DNA from: Mesorhizobium sp. dw_380
GTDB lineage: Bacteria > Pseudomonadota > Alphaproteobacteria > Rhizobiales > Rhizobiaceae
Direction: 5' to 3'
DNA: 64,000 nt
Assembly: GCF_018588885.1 (NCBI RefSeq)
Contig: NZ_JAFFIW010000026.1
Location: 18,229-82,228 of the forward strand
Shown piece after piece: positions 19,874-29,783 of the stretch. The position numbers and the translations under genes are program-made. Under the pieces are notes generated by a model, which was not told where the DNA came from, searched no databases, and saw nothing but the letters and a program-made list of their open reading frames with translations. Each line of letters starts with the position of its first letter. The first letter of the stretch is position 1.

Positions 19874-20773
19874 ATGGCCGAAGTGATTGACGGAAAGAGC
19901 GTTGCCGAGGATGTGGTGCGGACGGTCAAGACACTGACCGCCGAGCTGGTCGCCAAGGGCAAGGCCAAGCCGGGTCTGGCCGTGGTGATCGTCGGCGAGG
20001 ACCCCGCCAGCCAGGTCTATGTCGCCTCCAAATCCCGCACCGCCAAGGAATGCGGCTTTCATTCGCTGCAGCACACATTGCCGGCCGAGACCACCCAAGA
20101 AGCGCTGCTCAAGATCATCGGCGAGCTCAATGCCGATCCGGCCATCAACGGCATCCTGGTGCAGCTTCCGCTGCCCGCCCATGTCGATGCCGGCAAGATC
20201 ATCCAGGCCATCGCGCCGCAGAAGGATGTCGACGGGTTCCATTTCATCAATGTCGGCAAGCTCGGCACTGGCGAGCTCGACACCGCCTTCGTTCCCTGCA
20301 CGCCCGCCGGCTCGATGCTTCTGATCGAGCGCGTGCGCGGCAAGGACCTGTCCGGCCTCAACGCCGTCGTCGTCGGCCGCTCCAACATCGTTGGCAAGCC
20401 GATGGCCAATCTGCTGCTTGCCGCCAACTGCACTGTCACCATCGCCCACAGCCGCACCAAAGACTTGCCGGCACTTGCCCGCACGGCTGACATTCTTGTC
20501 GCCGCCGTTGGCAGGCCGGAAATGATCAGGGGGGACTGGGTGAAGCCCGGCGCCACCGTCATCGATGTCGGCATCAATCGTATTCCCGCACCTGAAAAAG
20601 GCGAGGGCAAGTCGCGCCTCGTCGGCGACGTTGCCTATGCCGAGGCGGCCAGGGAAGCAGGCGCCATCACCCCGGTGCCCGGCGGGGTCGGGCCGATGAC
20701 CATTGCCATGCTGATGGCCAATACGTTAGCTTCTGCCTACCTTGCTGCCGGATTGAAACGGCCCTCCTTCTGA
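19874..20773 (+). CDS. folD: Methylenetetrahydrofolate dehydrogenase/cyclohydrolase
   Basis: This bifunctional cytoplasmic enzyme converts 5,10-methylene-THF to 10-formyl-THF using NADP. Its 299 residues match the family. The active-site YVASKSRTAKECGF with the catalytic Lys is near residue 52. Other landmarks are QLPLPAH, the NADP-binding GRSNIVGKPMANLLL near residue 173 and the signature PVPGGVGPMTIAMLMANT near residue 265. The start is an ATG after a GAGGATGG-type SD. The gene is flanked by an AraC-type regulator 11 bases downstream. Confidence 0.97.
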   Translation: MAEVIDGKSVAEDVVRTVKTLTAELVAKGKAKPGLAVVIVGEDPASQVYVASKSRTAKECGFHSLQHTLPAETTQEALLKIIGELNADPAINGILVQLPLPAHVDAGKIIQAIAPQKDVDGFHFINVGKLGTGELDTAFVPCTPAGSMLLIERVRGKDLSGLNAVVVGRSNIVGKPMANLLLAANCTVTIAHSRTKDLPALARTADILVAAVGRPEMIRGDWVKPGATVIDVGINRIPAPEKGEGKSRLVGDVAYAEAAREAGAITPVPGGVGPMTIAMLMANTLASAYLAAGLKRPSF

Positions 20774-20784
20774 AAGCGCCAGCT

Positions 20785-21783
20785 TTGCCGAACCACTCTG
20801 TTTCCCAGGAACGGCCGGTCACGAATGATCCCGTTCAAGGTGGCCGGCAGTTCGCGTTTCTGCTGGTCGACAAGTTTTCCATGTTCTCGCTGGCCGCCGC
20901 TATCGATACCTTTCGTTCGGCGAACCGCCTGCTCGGCCGCGATTTCTATGGCTGGACCACGGTGTCGGCAGACGGCGATCCGGTGATGGCGTCCAACGGC
21001 CTGCCGCTCAAGATCGACTACAGTGTCGCCGACCTGCCACCGGTCGACATCCTCTTTGTGTCGGTCGGCCTGACGACCGAATTTCCCGGCAAGAGCAAGG
21101 TTCTGGCAGCCTTGCGCGGCTGGGGCCGGCGCGGCAACGCGCTTGGCGCGCTGTCGGTCGGATCCTACCTGCTGGCCGAGGCCGGCCAGCTCGACGGCTA
21201 CCGCTGCACCATCCATTGGGAAAACCGCGCCGGCTTCATGGAGCGCTTCCCCGACATCAACTGCACCGGCAATGTCTTCGAGATCGACCGCAAGCGCTAC
21301 ACATGCGCCGGCGGCACCACCTCGATCGACCTGATGCTGGAGATCGTGCGCGGCGATTTCGGCTCCAATCTCGCCAATGGCGTCGCCAACCAGTTCCAGC
21401 ATGAGCGCATCCGCTCGGCCGGCGACCGCCAGCGGGTCGGGCCGGAACGCGACCTGACCGGCAAGTCGGAGAAGCTGAGGCGCATCGTCGAACTGATGGC
21501 CGATCATCTCGACGAGCCGCTGTCGGCGGTGCAGCTTGCCAAGTCGGCCGGTCTTTCGGTGCGCCAGGTGGAGCGCCTGTTCCTGCGCCACCTCAATGTC
21601 ACGCCCGGCCGCTACTATATGCGGCTGCGGCTGGAACGGGCGCGCGAATTGCTGCGCCAGACCAACATGCCGATCCTCGACGTGGCGATCGCAACCGGCT
21701 TCACCTCGCATTCCTATTTTGCCCAGAGCTACCGGCTGCAGTTTGGCCGTCCTCCTTCCGAAGAGCGTCGCACCACCTACTGA
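20785..21783 (+). CDS. GlxA family AraC-type transcriptional regulator
   Basis: This is a 332-residue regulator. The N-terminal DJ-1/PfpI-like domain (about 20-190) includes LLVDKFSMFSLAAAIDTFRSANRL. The C-terminal AraC DNA-binding domain (about 225-330) has both helix-turn-helix units, with LSVRQVERLFLRHL and the IATGFTSHSYFAQSYRLQFGRPP signature. Family members such as GbdR and CdhR respond to betaine or carnitine, but no such genes are adjacent, so the effector is unknown. The TTG start directly after folD is tentative. Confidence 0.92.
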   Translation: MPNHSVSQERPVTNDPVQGGRQFAFLLVDKFSMFSLAAAIDTFRSANRLLGRDFYGWTTVSADGDPVMASNGLPLKIDYSVADLPPVDILFVSVGLTTEFPGKSKVLAALRGWGRRGNALGALSVGSYLLAEAGQLDGYRCTIHWENRAGFMERFPDINCTGNVFEIDRKRYTCAGGTTSIDLMLEIVRGDFGSNLANGVANQFQHERIRSAGDRQRVGPERDLTGKSEKLRRIVELMADHLDEPLSAVQLAKSAGLSVRQVERLFLRHLNVTPGRYYMRLRLERARELLRQTNMPILDVAIATGFTSHSYFAQSYRLQFGRPPSEERRTTY

Positions 21784-21908
21784 GCTGCCCCACGCTTCGG
21801 GCCGGCCCAACCCAGGTGCCTGAGGACAGGGCCGCATCTGGGCTTGTGTCCCAAGGTGGGCTCAAATAGCTTCAGCCGGCGGACGGGGTGGCTACTCAGG
21901 AGATTTCG

Positions 21909-23573
21909 ATGGCGGGACTTGCACGGAGCGTCGCTGCGGCGATCCTCCTTTTGTCGATGACGACATTCGGCTTTGCCGCGAACAAGGTCATCATCATTCT
22001 CGACGCATCCGGGTCGATGTGGGCGCAGATCGACGGCAAGCCCAAACTTGAGATCGCCCGCGAATCGCTGCGGACCGTGCTTCAATCGGTTCCCGCCGAC
22101 GACGAGATCGGCTTCATGGCCTATGGCCATCGCGAAAAAGGCAGCTGCGACGACATCCAGCTGATCGTGCCGCCGCAGGCGGGCTCGGCAAGCGCCATCA
22201 CGGATGCGGCCGACAGCATGAAATTCCTCGGCAAGACGCCGCTGACGGCCGCCGTCAAGCAGGCGGCCGAAGCGCTGAAATACACCGAGGACAAGGCGAC
22301 CGTCGTCCTCATCACCGATGGGCTCGAAACCTGCGGTGGCGACCCTTGCGCGCTTGGCAAGGAACTCGAGGCGTCCGGCGTCGACTTCACCGCCGATGTC
22401 GTCGGCTTCGGGCTGACCGCCGACGAAGGCAAGCAGATCGCTTGCCTCGCCGACAACACCGGCGGCAAATACATCCAGGCCTCGGACGAGAAGGCCTTGC
22501 AGCAAGCGTTGGCCGAAACCGTCGCCGCGCCGGCACCAGCACCCGCGCCTGAACCGGCGCCGGCTCCCGCCCCTGCGCCCGAACCCGCAAAGGCCGAGTT
22601 CAATTTCCAGCCGACAGTGGTGATGGCCGAAGGCGGCGAGCCGATCACCGATGGCAATGCCTGGGAAATCTACAAGGCGAATTCCGATGGCTCACGCGGT
22701 GATTCCGTCACCACGGAATACGGCACCTACAACGGCAATCTCGATCCGGGCGACTATATCGTCGTGGCGCGTGATGACGAAGCCAAGGTGGAACAGAAGG
22801 TCAAGATCGAGGCCGGCCAGGTCTATAAGCCGCTCTTCACCTTGAACGCCGGCACCGTGCTCATCCATCCCAAGGCCAACCAGGGCGCCGACATCAGCGA
22901 CGAGGCCCGTCTTGATTTCACCTACCCGAGCGGCAGCACCACCCACTATGGCGACACCAAGATCATCCTGCCCGCCGGGGAACAGAAGATAACGGTTGAG
23001 ATCGGCAGCGGCTCGGTGACCGAAACCATCCAGCTTGCCGCCGGGCAGAAGATCGAAAAGGATGTGATCGTCGGCGTCGGCCATGCCGTTCTCAATGCCT
23101 ACTATACAGCCGGCGGCGACAAGGCCGACGCCTCGGGCATCGGCTTCCAGATCGTCAAGGCGAAGAAGAAGATCGACGGTTCGCGTGACGATGTCGCGCA
23201 TTCCTATGGGCCTGACAGCAAATTCTGGCTGCCGCCCGAGGACTATGTCGCGGTCACCACGCTTGATCTTGCGGTCGTCGAGCAGCCGTTCACCGTCAAG
23301 GTCGGCGATATCAAGGACATCAAGGTGCCGCTCGACGCGGGTGTGCTGGCCATGTCTGCTCCCGGCGCCTATTCGATCGAGGTCCTGTCGCCGAAGAAGG
23401 ACATCCAGGGCAACCGCAAGGCGCTCGGACTCAGCTATGGCGATACCTGGCAACAGACCATACCGGCCGGCGACTATGTCGTGGTCCGGCACATGTCCGA
23501 TGAAGGCCACGACAAGGAAATGCCGGTGACGGTGAAGGCCGGCGAACGCGCAGAGGTCACGGTTCAGCCGTGA
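21909..23573 (+). CDS. Secreted von Willebrand factor A domain protein
   Basis: This is a 554-residue exported protein. A signal peptide (about 1-24) is followed by a VWA domain (about 26-200) with an intact MIDAS: DASGSMW, a Thr in TPLTAAVKQ and ITDGLETCGGDPC. A short Ala-Pro linker (about 212-228) leads to three or four repeated beta-rich modules, each with a GDYIVVARDD-like line (about 285, 470 and 530). The ATG at 21909 has AGGAG 6 bases upstream and starts directly at the signal peptide. Substrate or partner binding is likely. The role is unknown. Confidence 0.88.
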   Translation: MAGLARSVAAAILLLSMTTFGFAANKVIIILDASGSMWAQIDGKPKLEIARESLRTVLQSVPADDEIGFMAYGHREKGSCDDIQLIVPPQAGSASAITDAADSMKFLGKTPLTAAVKQAAEALKYTEDKATVVLITDGLETCGGDPCALGKELEASGVDFTADVVGFGLTADEGKQIACLADNTGGKYIQASDEKALQQALAETVAAPAPAPAPEPAPAPAPAPEPAKAEFNFQPTVVMAEGGEPITDGNAWEIYKANSDGSRGDSVTTEYGTYNGNLDPGDYIVVARDDEAKVEQKVKIEAGQVYKPLFTLNAGTVLIHPKANQGADISDEARLDFTYPSGSTTHYGDTKIILPAGEQKITVEIGSGSVTETIQLAAGQKIEKDVIVGVGHAVLNAYYTAGGDKADASGIGFQIVKAKKKIDGSRDDVAHSYGPDSKFWLPPEDYVAVTTLDLAVVEQPFTVKVGDIKDIKVPLDAGVLAMSAPGAYSIEVLSPKKDIQGNRKALGLSYGDTWQQTIPAGDYVVVRHMSDEGHDKEMPVTVKAGERAEVTVQP

Positions 23574-23595
23574 TTGTCGCCTGACACGCAAACAA

Positions 23596-23620
23596 AAAGG
23601 GCGGCCATGTGCCGCCCTTT
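23596..23620. terminator. Bidirectional terminator between VWA gene and edd
   Basis: A perfect 10-bp stem (AAAGGGCGGC and its complement) with a 5-base loop lies between two convergent genes. It is flanked by an A-run on the left and TTT on the right, so it can terminate transcripts from both sides. Confidence 0.85.
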
Positions 23621-23642
23621 GTCGTGTTCCGTGGAAGATGGC

Positions 23643-25466
23643 TCAAGCGGTTCCGAACGCACTGGCGCCGTGGTCGGCACGGCCCACCAGTTGCCGGAAG
23701 CCGGCGAAAAGCTCGCGGCCGAACCCGAACTCGTTGCCGATGAGATCGGCTTCGGCCGTGCGCCGCAGCGCGAACTCCGTTCCTGGCACCAGCACTTCCA
23801 GCGTGCCGGCATCGGCGTCCAGGCGGATGACATCACCGTCATGGATCCTGGCGATCGGCCCGTCCTCGACCGCTTCCGGCGTCACATGGATGGCCGCCGG
23901 CACCTTGCCGGAAGCGCCCGACATACGCCCGTCGGTAACCAGCGCGACGCGCTGGCCGCGATCCTGCAGGATGCCGAGCACGGTGGTCAGCTTGTGCAGT
24001 TCAGGCATGCCGTTGGCCTTCGGACCCTGGAAGCGGATAACGGCGATGAAATCGCCGGTCAGCGTGCCCGCCTTGAACGCATCGTTCAGGCCCTGCTGGT
24101 TGTCGAACACCTTGGCCGGCGCCTCGATGATGCGCCGTTCCGGCTTGACGGCGGAGGTCTTGATGACGGCATGGCCGAGATTGCCCGCCAGCACCTTGAG
24201 CCCGCCCGTCGGCTGGAAGGCCTTGCTGAACGGCGCCAGCACCTTTTCGTCGCCGCTTGCACGCGGCGCGGCCTCGCGCACCACGGAGCCGTCGGCGCCG
24301 AGCTTTGCCTCGACGGCATAGGGCCGCAGGCCTTCACCCCACACCGTCTGCACATCCTCGTGCAGGACACCCTCGTCGAGCAGTTCGCGGATCAGGAAGC
24401 CGAGCCCGCCGGCGGCGTGGAAATGGTTCACGTCGGCAAGCCCGTTCGGATAGACCCGGGCCAAGAGCGGCACGGCTTCCGAGAGGTCCGAAATGTCCTG
24501 CCAGGTCAGCGCGATGCCGGCCGCCGCCGCCATGGCGATGAGGTGGATGGTGTGGTTGGTCGAGCCGCCGGTGGCGTGCAGGCCGACGACGCCGTTGACG
24601 ATCGAACGCTCGTCGATCATCCGCCCTGCCGGCGTATAGGCATTGCCGAGCGCGGTGATCGCCAGCGCCCGCTTCGCCGCCTCGCGGGTCAAGGCCTCGC
24701 GCAGCGGCGTGCCGGGATTGACGAAGGACGCGCCGGGCGTGTGCAGGCCCATGATCTCCATCAGCATCTGATTGGAGTTCGCGGTGCCGTAGAAGGTGCA
24801 GGTGCCCGGCCCATGGTACGATTTGGACTCGGCTTCCAAAAGTTCGGCGCGCCCCGCCTTGCCCTCGGCATAGAGTTGGCGGATCTTGGCCTTTTCGTCA
24901 TTGGGCAGTCCAGTCGTCATCGGACCGGCCGGGATGAACACCGCCGGCAGATGGCCGAAGGTCAGCGCCGCGATCACCAGTCCCGGCACGATCTTGTCGC
25001 AGACGCCGAGATAGACGGCGGCGTCGAACATGTTGTGCGACAGGCCGATCGCCGCCGCCATGGCAATCACGTCGCGCGAAAACAGCGACAGCTCCATGCC
25101 GGGCTGACCCTGCGTCACGCCATCGCACATCGCCGGCACGCCGCCGGCAACCTGGGCGATGCCGCCGGCCTCGCGCGCGGCCTGCTTGATCAGGGCGGGG
25201 AAGGTCTCGAAGGGCTGATGCGCCGACAGCATGTCGTTGTAGGAGGTGATGATGCCGAGATTGGGCACCTTGTCGGCGCCGAGCGCCAGCTTTTCCGAGG
25301 GACTGCAGACCGCAAAGCCATGGGCGAGGTTGCCGCACGACAGTACGGCCCGGTTGGCGGTCTGGTTCGACGCTTCGGCGATACGGCTGAGATAGCGCTC
25401 GCGGCCCGCTCTGGAGCGCTGGCGAATCCGTTCGGTGATGGCTTCGATGTCTCGTCTTGCGGTCAT
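23643..25466 (-). CDS. edd: Phosphogluconate dehydratase
   Basis: This enzyme catalyses the first committed step of the Entner-Doudoroff pathway, dehydrating 6-phosphogluconate to KDPG. It has 607 residues, the family length. Landmarks are GIITSYNDMLSAHQP, the Fe-S ligand Cys in SCGNLAHGF, MCDGVTQGQPGMELSLFSRD and GTCTFYGTANSNQ, plus the C-terminal LVTDGRMSGASGKVPAAIH. It is the third gene of a zwf-pgl-edd operon. The eda aldolase is not in the window. Confidence 0.97.
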   Translation of the reverse strand: MTARRDIEAITERIRQRSRAGRERYLSRIAEASNQTANRAVLSCGNLAHGFAVCSPSEKLALGADKVPNLGIITSYNDMLSAHQPFETFPALIKQAAREAGGIAQVAGGVPAMCDGVTQGQPGMELSLFSRDVIAMAAAIGLSHNMFDAAVYLGVCDKIVPGLVIAALTFGHLPAVFIPAGPMTTGLPNDEKAKIRQLYAEGKAGRAELLEAESKSYHGPGTCTFYGTANSNQMLMEIMGLHTPGASFVNPGTPLREALTREAAKRALAITALGNAYTPAGRMIDERSIVNGVVGLHATGGSTNHTIHLIAMAAAAGIALTWQDISDLSEAVPLLARVYPNGLADVNHFHAAGGLGFLIRELLDEGVLHEDVQTVWGEGLRPYAVEAKLGADGSVVREAAPRASGDEKVLAPFSKAFQPTGGLKVLAGNLGHAVIKTSAVKPERRIIEAPAKVFDNQQGLNDAFKAGTLTGDFIAVIRFQGPKANGMPELHKLTTVLGILQDRGQRVALVTDGRMSGASGKVPAAIHVTPEAVEDGPIARIHDGDVIRLDADAGTLEVLVPGTEFALRRTAEADLIGNEFGFGRELFAGFRQLVGRADHGASAFGTA

Positions 25467-25538
25467 GGCGGTCGGTCCTTTCAGGCGAGGTCCCGGAAAC
25501 GTCCTCCCGCCGTTGCCGGGACCACAGTAAATCTAGAA

Positions 25539-26255
25539 TCAGGGCGCCCAGAAAACCTCTAGGGGTCTGGGCGCGGCGTCGAGTACGGCGCGGATCGGCT
25601 TTCGCGGTCCGGGCGCGACGGCGCCGTCGAAAGCGGTGCGTTTGTCCTCGCCCTCTATGTGCAATGCGATGAAGCCGGCATCGATGATCCGCGCCAGCGT
25701 CAGGGTCAGCCGTGGCTCACCCGCACTTGCCGCATGAACCGGCAGGATGATCCCGTCCGAGGCCGGGTCGAGCAGCTTTGCCAGATCATCGGCATCGGGA
25801 AAGAACGAGGCGGTGTGGCCGTCCGGCCCCATCCCGAGCACGACGACATCGAGTGGCCAGGGCAGGGACCGCAGTGCCGCATCGTCGGATGCCGCGGCAT
25901 CCTCGATGCCCACGGCCTTATGGTAGAGCGGCACGAAGCGCGCTGCCTTGGCAGCGTTCTGCAGCAAATTGGCAGCCACAAGTCCGGCATTGGAACGCGG
26001 CGAAGAGGCCGGCACGAAACGTTCGTCGACCAGCGTCACGATGACCTTGTCCCAGGCGATCGGCGCCGCCGAAAGCGCCGCGAAGAATCTGGCAGGCGTC
26101 GTGCCGCCGGAGACCGCCAGCAACGCCGCGCCACGTTCGGCGATGGCCTTGGTCAGCCGGTCGGCAACGCGGCCGGCCAGCGCCGCGGCCAATTGCGGCC
26201 TGTCAGGAAAAGCGTTCCAGTTGTAACTGGCGCCGTTCAATTGCTCTCGTGCCAT
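25539..26255 (-). CDS. pgl: 6-phosphogluconolactonase
   Basis: This enzyme hydrolyses 6-phosphoglucono-lactone to 6-phosphogluconate. Its 238 residues fit the DevB/SOL family. The sugar-phosphate motif AVSGGTTPARFFAAL is near residue 50. TLVDERFVP and GMGPDGHTASFFP follow. The ATG lies 19 bases inside the end of zwf, so expression is coupled. The frame extends further upstream but without similarity. Confidence 0.96.
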   Translation of the reverse strand: MAREQLNGASYNWNAFPDRPQLAAALAGRVADRLTKAIAERGAALLAVSGGTTPARFFAALSAAPIAWDKVIVTLVDERFVPASSPRSNAGLVAANLLQNAAKAARFVPLYHKAVGIEDAAASDDAALRSLPWPLDVVVLGMGPDGHTASFFPDADDLAKLLDPASDGIILPVHAASAGEPRLTLTLARIIDAGFIALHIEGEDKRTAFDGAVAPGPRKPIRAVLDAAPRPLEVFWAP

Positions 26256-27706
26256 GTCCGTCCGTCGCGTTCGATCAGCGCTATCGAGGCCGACGGCCCC
26301 CAGGTGCCTGCCGTATAGCCCTGCGCTTCCTGCCTTGTGCCTTCCCAGGCGTTCTGGATCGGGTCGATCCATTTCCACGCCGCCTCGACCTCGTCACGGC
26401 GCATGAACAGCGTCTGGTTGCCGCGAATGACGTCCATGATCAGCCGTTCATAGGCGTCGGGCGCGCGGCCGTCGAACGATTGCGCGAAGCTCATGTCGAG
26501 CGAGATCTGGCGCAGCCGCATGCCGCCTGGGCCCGGATCCTTGATCATGATGAACTGCTTGACGCCTTCGTCAGGCTGCAGGCGGATGACCAGCTGGTTG
26601 GCGAAAATCGGCCCGGCGCTGTCGCCGAAGATCGAGTGCGGTATCGGCTTGAACTCGATGACGATTTCCGAAACCCGGGTCGCCAGCCGCTTGCCGGTCC
26701 TGAGATAGAATGGAACGCCCGCCCAGCGCCAGGTGCCGATCTCGGCCTTGATGGCGACGAAGGTCTCGGTGTTGCTGTCCTTGCCAAGTTCCTCGACATA
26801 ACCCTTCACCGGCCCGCCGGAGGACGCACCGGACCGGTACTGGCCGCGTACCGTGTGCTTCGGCGCCTCGTTGCCGTTGATGCGCTTCAGCGCCCGCAGC
26901 ACCTTCAGCTTCTCGTCGCGCACGGCGTCCGCGTCCATGGACGACGGCGCCTCCATGGCGACGAGGCAGAGCAGTTGCAGCATGTGGTTCTGCACCATGT
27001 CGCGCAGCGCGCCGGCCTTGTCGTAATAGGTGACGCGGTCTTCCAGGCCGACGGTCTCGGCCACGGTTATCTGGACGTGGTCGATATGGGCGGAGTTCCA
27101 CAGCGGCTCGTAAAGTGCGTTGGCAAAGCGCAGCGCCATCAGGTTCTGCACCGTCTCCTTGCCGAGATAGTGGTCGATGCGGAAGATCTGGCTTTCATGG
27201 AAGTCGTCGCCGACCAGGTCGTTGAGCGCCTGCGCCGAGGCAAGGTCGCGGCCGATCGGCTTCTCCAGCACGATGCGCGAGTTCGGCGTGATCAGATTGT
27301 ACTCTTTCAGCTTGTGCGAGATATCGCCGAACAGCGCCGGTGCGACGGCCAGGTAGAAGGCGCGGATGCTTTCGCTCTCGCCGATCGCCTTCTTCAGCTT
27401 GTCGAAGCCGGCACCGCTCGTCGCATCGGCCGAGACATAGGAAAGCCGCGCCAGGAAGGTCTTCAACTCCTTGGCGTCGATATCGGCCGGCTTGACGTGA
27501 TCGGAGATTGCCTGGCTAGCGAAGGCCTGGAATTCTTCGTCGCTCATTTTCGAGCGAGACGTGCCGATGATGCGTGTCGGCTCGGAGAATTGATGGTCGC
27601 GCTGGCGATAGTAGAGCGAGGGCAGAAGCTTGCGTTCCGACAGGTCGCCGGTGCCGCCGAAAATGATGAAGTCGAAAGGATCGACGGGGATGATCTGGCT
27701 GGTCAT
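26237..27706 (-). CDS. zwf: Glucose-6-phosphate 1-dehydrogenase
   Basis: This enzyme oxidises glucose 6-phosphate to the lactone with NADP. It has 489 residues. The N-terminal FGGTGDLSERKLLPSLY coenzyme motif is near residue 15. The active-site RIDHYLGKETVQNLMALRFAN is near residue 180, and RTGKRL follows. It is the first gene of zwf-pgl-edd and is transcribed divergently from an SDR gene across a 291-base spacer. Confidence 0.97.
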   Translation of the reverse strand: MTSQIIPVDPFDFIIFGGTGDLSERKLLPSLYYRQRDHQFSEPTRIIGTSRSKMSDEEFQAFASQAISDHVKPADIDAKELKTFLARLSYVSADATSGAGFDKLKKAIGESESIRAFYLAVAPALFGDISHKLKEYNLITPNSRIVLEKPIGRDLASAQALNDLVGDDFHESQIFRIDHYLGKETVQNLMALRFANALYEPLWNSAHIDHVQITVAETVGLEDRVTYYDKAGALRDMVQNHMLQLLCLVAMEAPSSMDADAVRDEKLKVLRALKRINGNEAPKHTVRGQYRSGASSGGPVKGYVEELGKDSNTETFVAIKAEIGTWRWAGVPFYLRTGKRLATRVSEIVIEFKPIPHSIFGDSAGPIFANQLVIRLQPDEGVKQFIMIKDPGPGGMRLRQISLDMSFAQSFDGRAPDAYERLIMDVIRGNQTLFMRRDEVEAAWKWIDPIQNAWEGTRQEAQGYTAGTWGPSASIALIERDGRTWHESN

Positions 27707-27997
27707 GGTCTGTCCGCTTTGACGCCGGTCGCAAGTACGCGGCTGATATATTCTAATCGATTTAAATTTTCCAGTGCCATGCGGTCACATCGAGGACCAA
27801 TCGCAGGATATTGATTGGGCCCACATGTGCGCTTGACACTGGCGCCACCTGGAGAGCTTGTCGATGAACGGCGACTCCGGAAGCTTTCGCAGTTGCAGCA
27901 TAGAACGTGAATGTGACGAAAGCTAAGGGAGAAATGGCGTTTCCTGTCGCGGCATGGGCCACGGCGGGAAGCCCTGATTGGCTCCAGGAAGATATCG

Positions 27998-28759
27998 ATG
28001 AGTGGGAAAAGCATGCGTCTGGAAAACAAGGTGGCCGTCATCACCGGTGCGGCATCCGGATTTGGCGAGGGCATGGCCAAGCGGTTCGCGGAAGAGGGCG
28101 CCAGGGTGGTTGTCGCGGATCTCAATGCCAAGGGGGCAGAGCGCGTCGCCGGCGAGATCGGCGAGGCGGCGATCTGGACGCAGACCGATGTTTCGCTGCG
28201 CTCCGAATTCGACGAAATGATCTATGCCGCCAAGAGCGCCTTCGGCCGCATCGACATCATGGTCAACAATGCCGGTTTCACCCATCGCAATGGCGACATG
28301 CTCGAGGTCGACGAGGAGACCTTCGACCTGATCACATCAGTCAACATGAAAGCGATCTATCACGCGGCTCTTGCCGTGGTGCCGATCATGGAGCGGCAAG
28401 GCGGTGGCGTTATCCTGACGACGGCCTCCACCGCGGGCCTGCGGCCTCGGCCCGGCCTCACCTGGTACAATGCCTCGAAAGGCTGGGCGATCACCGCCAC
28501 CAAGTCGATGGCGGTGGAACTCGCGCCGAAGAACATCCGCGTCAACTGCCTCTGCCCGGTCGCCGGCGAGACCGGCATGCTGGAGAAATTCATGGGCGCC
28601 GACACGCCTGAGATCCGCGAGAAATTCCGCGCCTCGATCCCGCTCGGCCGATTGTCGACGCCGCTCGATATCGCCAATGCGGCACTCTGGCTGGCATCGG
28701 ATGAAGCCGCCTTCATCACCGGTGTGGCGCTGGAGGTCGATGGCGGCCGCTGCATCTGA
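27998..28759 (+). CDS. SDR family oxidoreductase
   Basis: This is a 253-residue classical short-chain dehydrogenase. It has the cofactor motif TGAASGFGEG near residue 15, NNAG near 90, the catalytic Ser in TTASTAG and the YNASK Tyr-Lys pair near residue 157. The C-terminal end (ITGVALEVDGGRCI) is typical of the FabG/glucose-dehydrogenase group. AGGAAG lies 8 bases before the first ATG. An internal ATG at 28013 is also possible. It is divergent from zwf. The substrate is unknown. Confidence 0.92.
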   Translation: MSGKSMRLENKVAVITGAASGFGEGMAKRFAEEGARVVVADLNAKGAERVAGEIGEAAIWTQTDVSLRSEFDEMIYAAKSAFGRIDIMVNNAGFTHRNGDMLEVDEETFDLITSVNMKAIYHAALAVVPIMERQGGGVILTTASTAGLRPRPGLTWYNASKGWAITATKSMAVELAPKNIRVNCLCPVAGETGMLEKFMGADTPEIREKFRASIPLGRLSTPLDIANAALWLASDEAAFITGVALEVDGGRCI

Positions 28760-28892
28760 AGCAGATTGTCGTGGCAATGCCAGGCAAATGCCATCCGTTG
28801 GCTTGACCCGGCCTCCGGCAGTAGCTGCGGCGCGTGCTCGGAAGTGGATCGTCGTAGGCCGATCTCGGCAGCAAGGCTAATGCGCAGGCACA

Positions 28893-29783
28893 TTACGCGC
28901 CGGTCTTGATGTAGCTCTTGTAGACCCAACCGGTCTTGCCATTATAGACGATCTGGCACCATTTCGTGCAGCTCATCACCTGCACAGACGTCTTCGCCGG
29001 CACCGTGGCGATAGCGGCTGCATTCTTCTTCGGGCCGCTGCGCATGGTCACCGCCCTCAGAATGCGCCCGTTGCCGGCCGCCGCCACTTTGCTCGGCTTG
29101 GCGTTGACCTTGCTGCCCTCGTCACCGGCCGTCGCTGGCTGTTGTTCGGGTGCTTGCGGCTGCACCTCGGGGATGGCAGCGGTCTGCGCGCCATCGGGAT
29201 TGCTGGCCGCGGCCGGGGTCGGTGCGGCAACCTTTGCAAGTTCAGTGGCGGCATCGGTACCGGCCGCCGATTGTGCGAATGCCGCCGCGGTAGCCGGTTT
29301 GTCCGGCGTCTTTTCGGTCTGGCTCGGCGCCTGGCCGGCGGCAGTTGGAGTAGGAGCCGCCACAGCCTTTGCCTGGGAGCCGGACCAGCGAGGATCATTG
29401 GCCGCGAGTGCGGGAATGGCGGCTTGGGCGACAGCCACGGTCGGTGTGACCTTGCTGGACTTGGGCTCCACCCGCGGCACCGCTGCCGCGACGGTCACCG
29501 TCGTCCCCGAGGGGGAAATTTTAGTCGTTTTTACCGGAACGGCCGGAATGCTCTGCTCCTGGCTGGCGGCTGCTTGCCGCTCGCTCGTCGGCAATGCCAG
29601 CCAGAGCGCCACCGCGGCCACGCCGAGCAGCGCGGCGGTGCCGACCGCGGCAATCACCAGATGCGAGTTCGAACGGACTTCCTGCCAGAAGGATGGCCGC
29701 ATGTCGTATCCAAACTGCATAGCAAAGCGCCGACGTTCCGGAGCACCGAAACTGAAGGGCTCTCTCACTCTCGCCACCTCCAT
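28893..29783 (-). CDS. Membrane-anchored SH3 domain protein
   Basis: This is a 296-residue protein. A short cytoplasmic N terminus is followed by one membrane segment (about 43-65). A long Ala-, Pro- and Gln-rich linker (about 75-230) leads to a C-terminal bacterial SH3 domain with RSGPKKNAAAIATVPAKT and CQIVYNGKTGWVYKSYI. Two Cys residues in that domain (CTKWC) could form a disulfide. Such proteins sit in the periplasm and may bind the cell wall. The start could also be at internal Met 22 or 28. Confidence 0.85.
   Translation of the reverse strand: MEVARVREPFSFGAPERRRFAMQFGYDMRPSFWQEVRSNSHLVIAAVGTAALLGVAAVALWLALPTSERQAAASQEQSIPAVPVKTTKISPSGTTVTVAAAVPRVEPKSSKVTPTVAVAQAAIPALAANDPRWSGSQAKAVAAPTPTAAGQAPSQTEKTPDKPATAAAFAQSAAGTDAATELAKVAAPTPAAASNPDGAQTAAIPEVQPQAPEQQPATAGDEGSKVNAKPSKVAAAGNGRILRAVTMRSGPKKNAAAIATVPAKTSVQVMSCTKWCQIVYNGKTGWVYKSYIKTGA

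Noticed and set aside
23574..25562. 662-codon plus-strand open frame
   Set aside because: It is antisense to edd, a certain gene; long antisense frames are usual in this high-GC codon pattern, and the product is Arg/His/Gly-rich without motifs.
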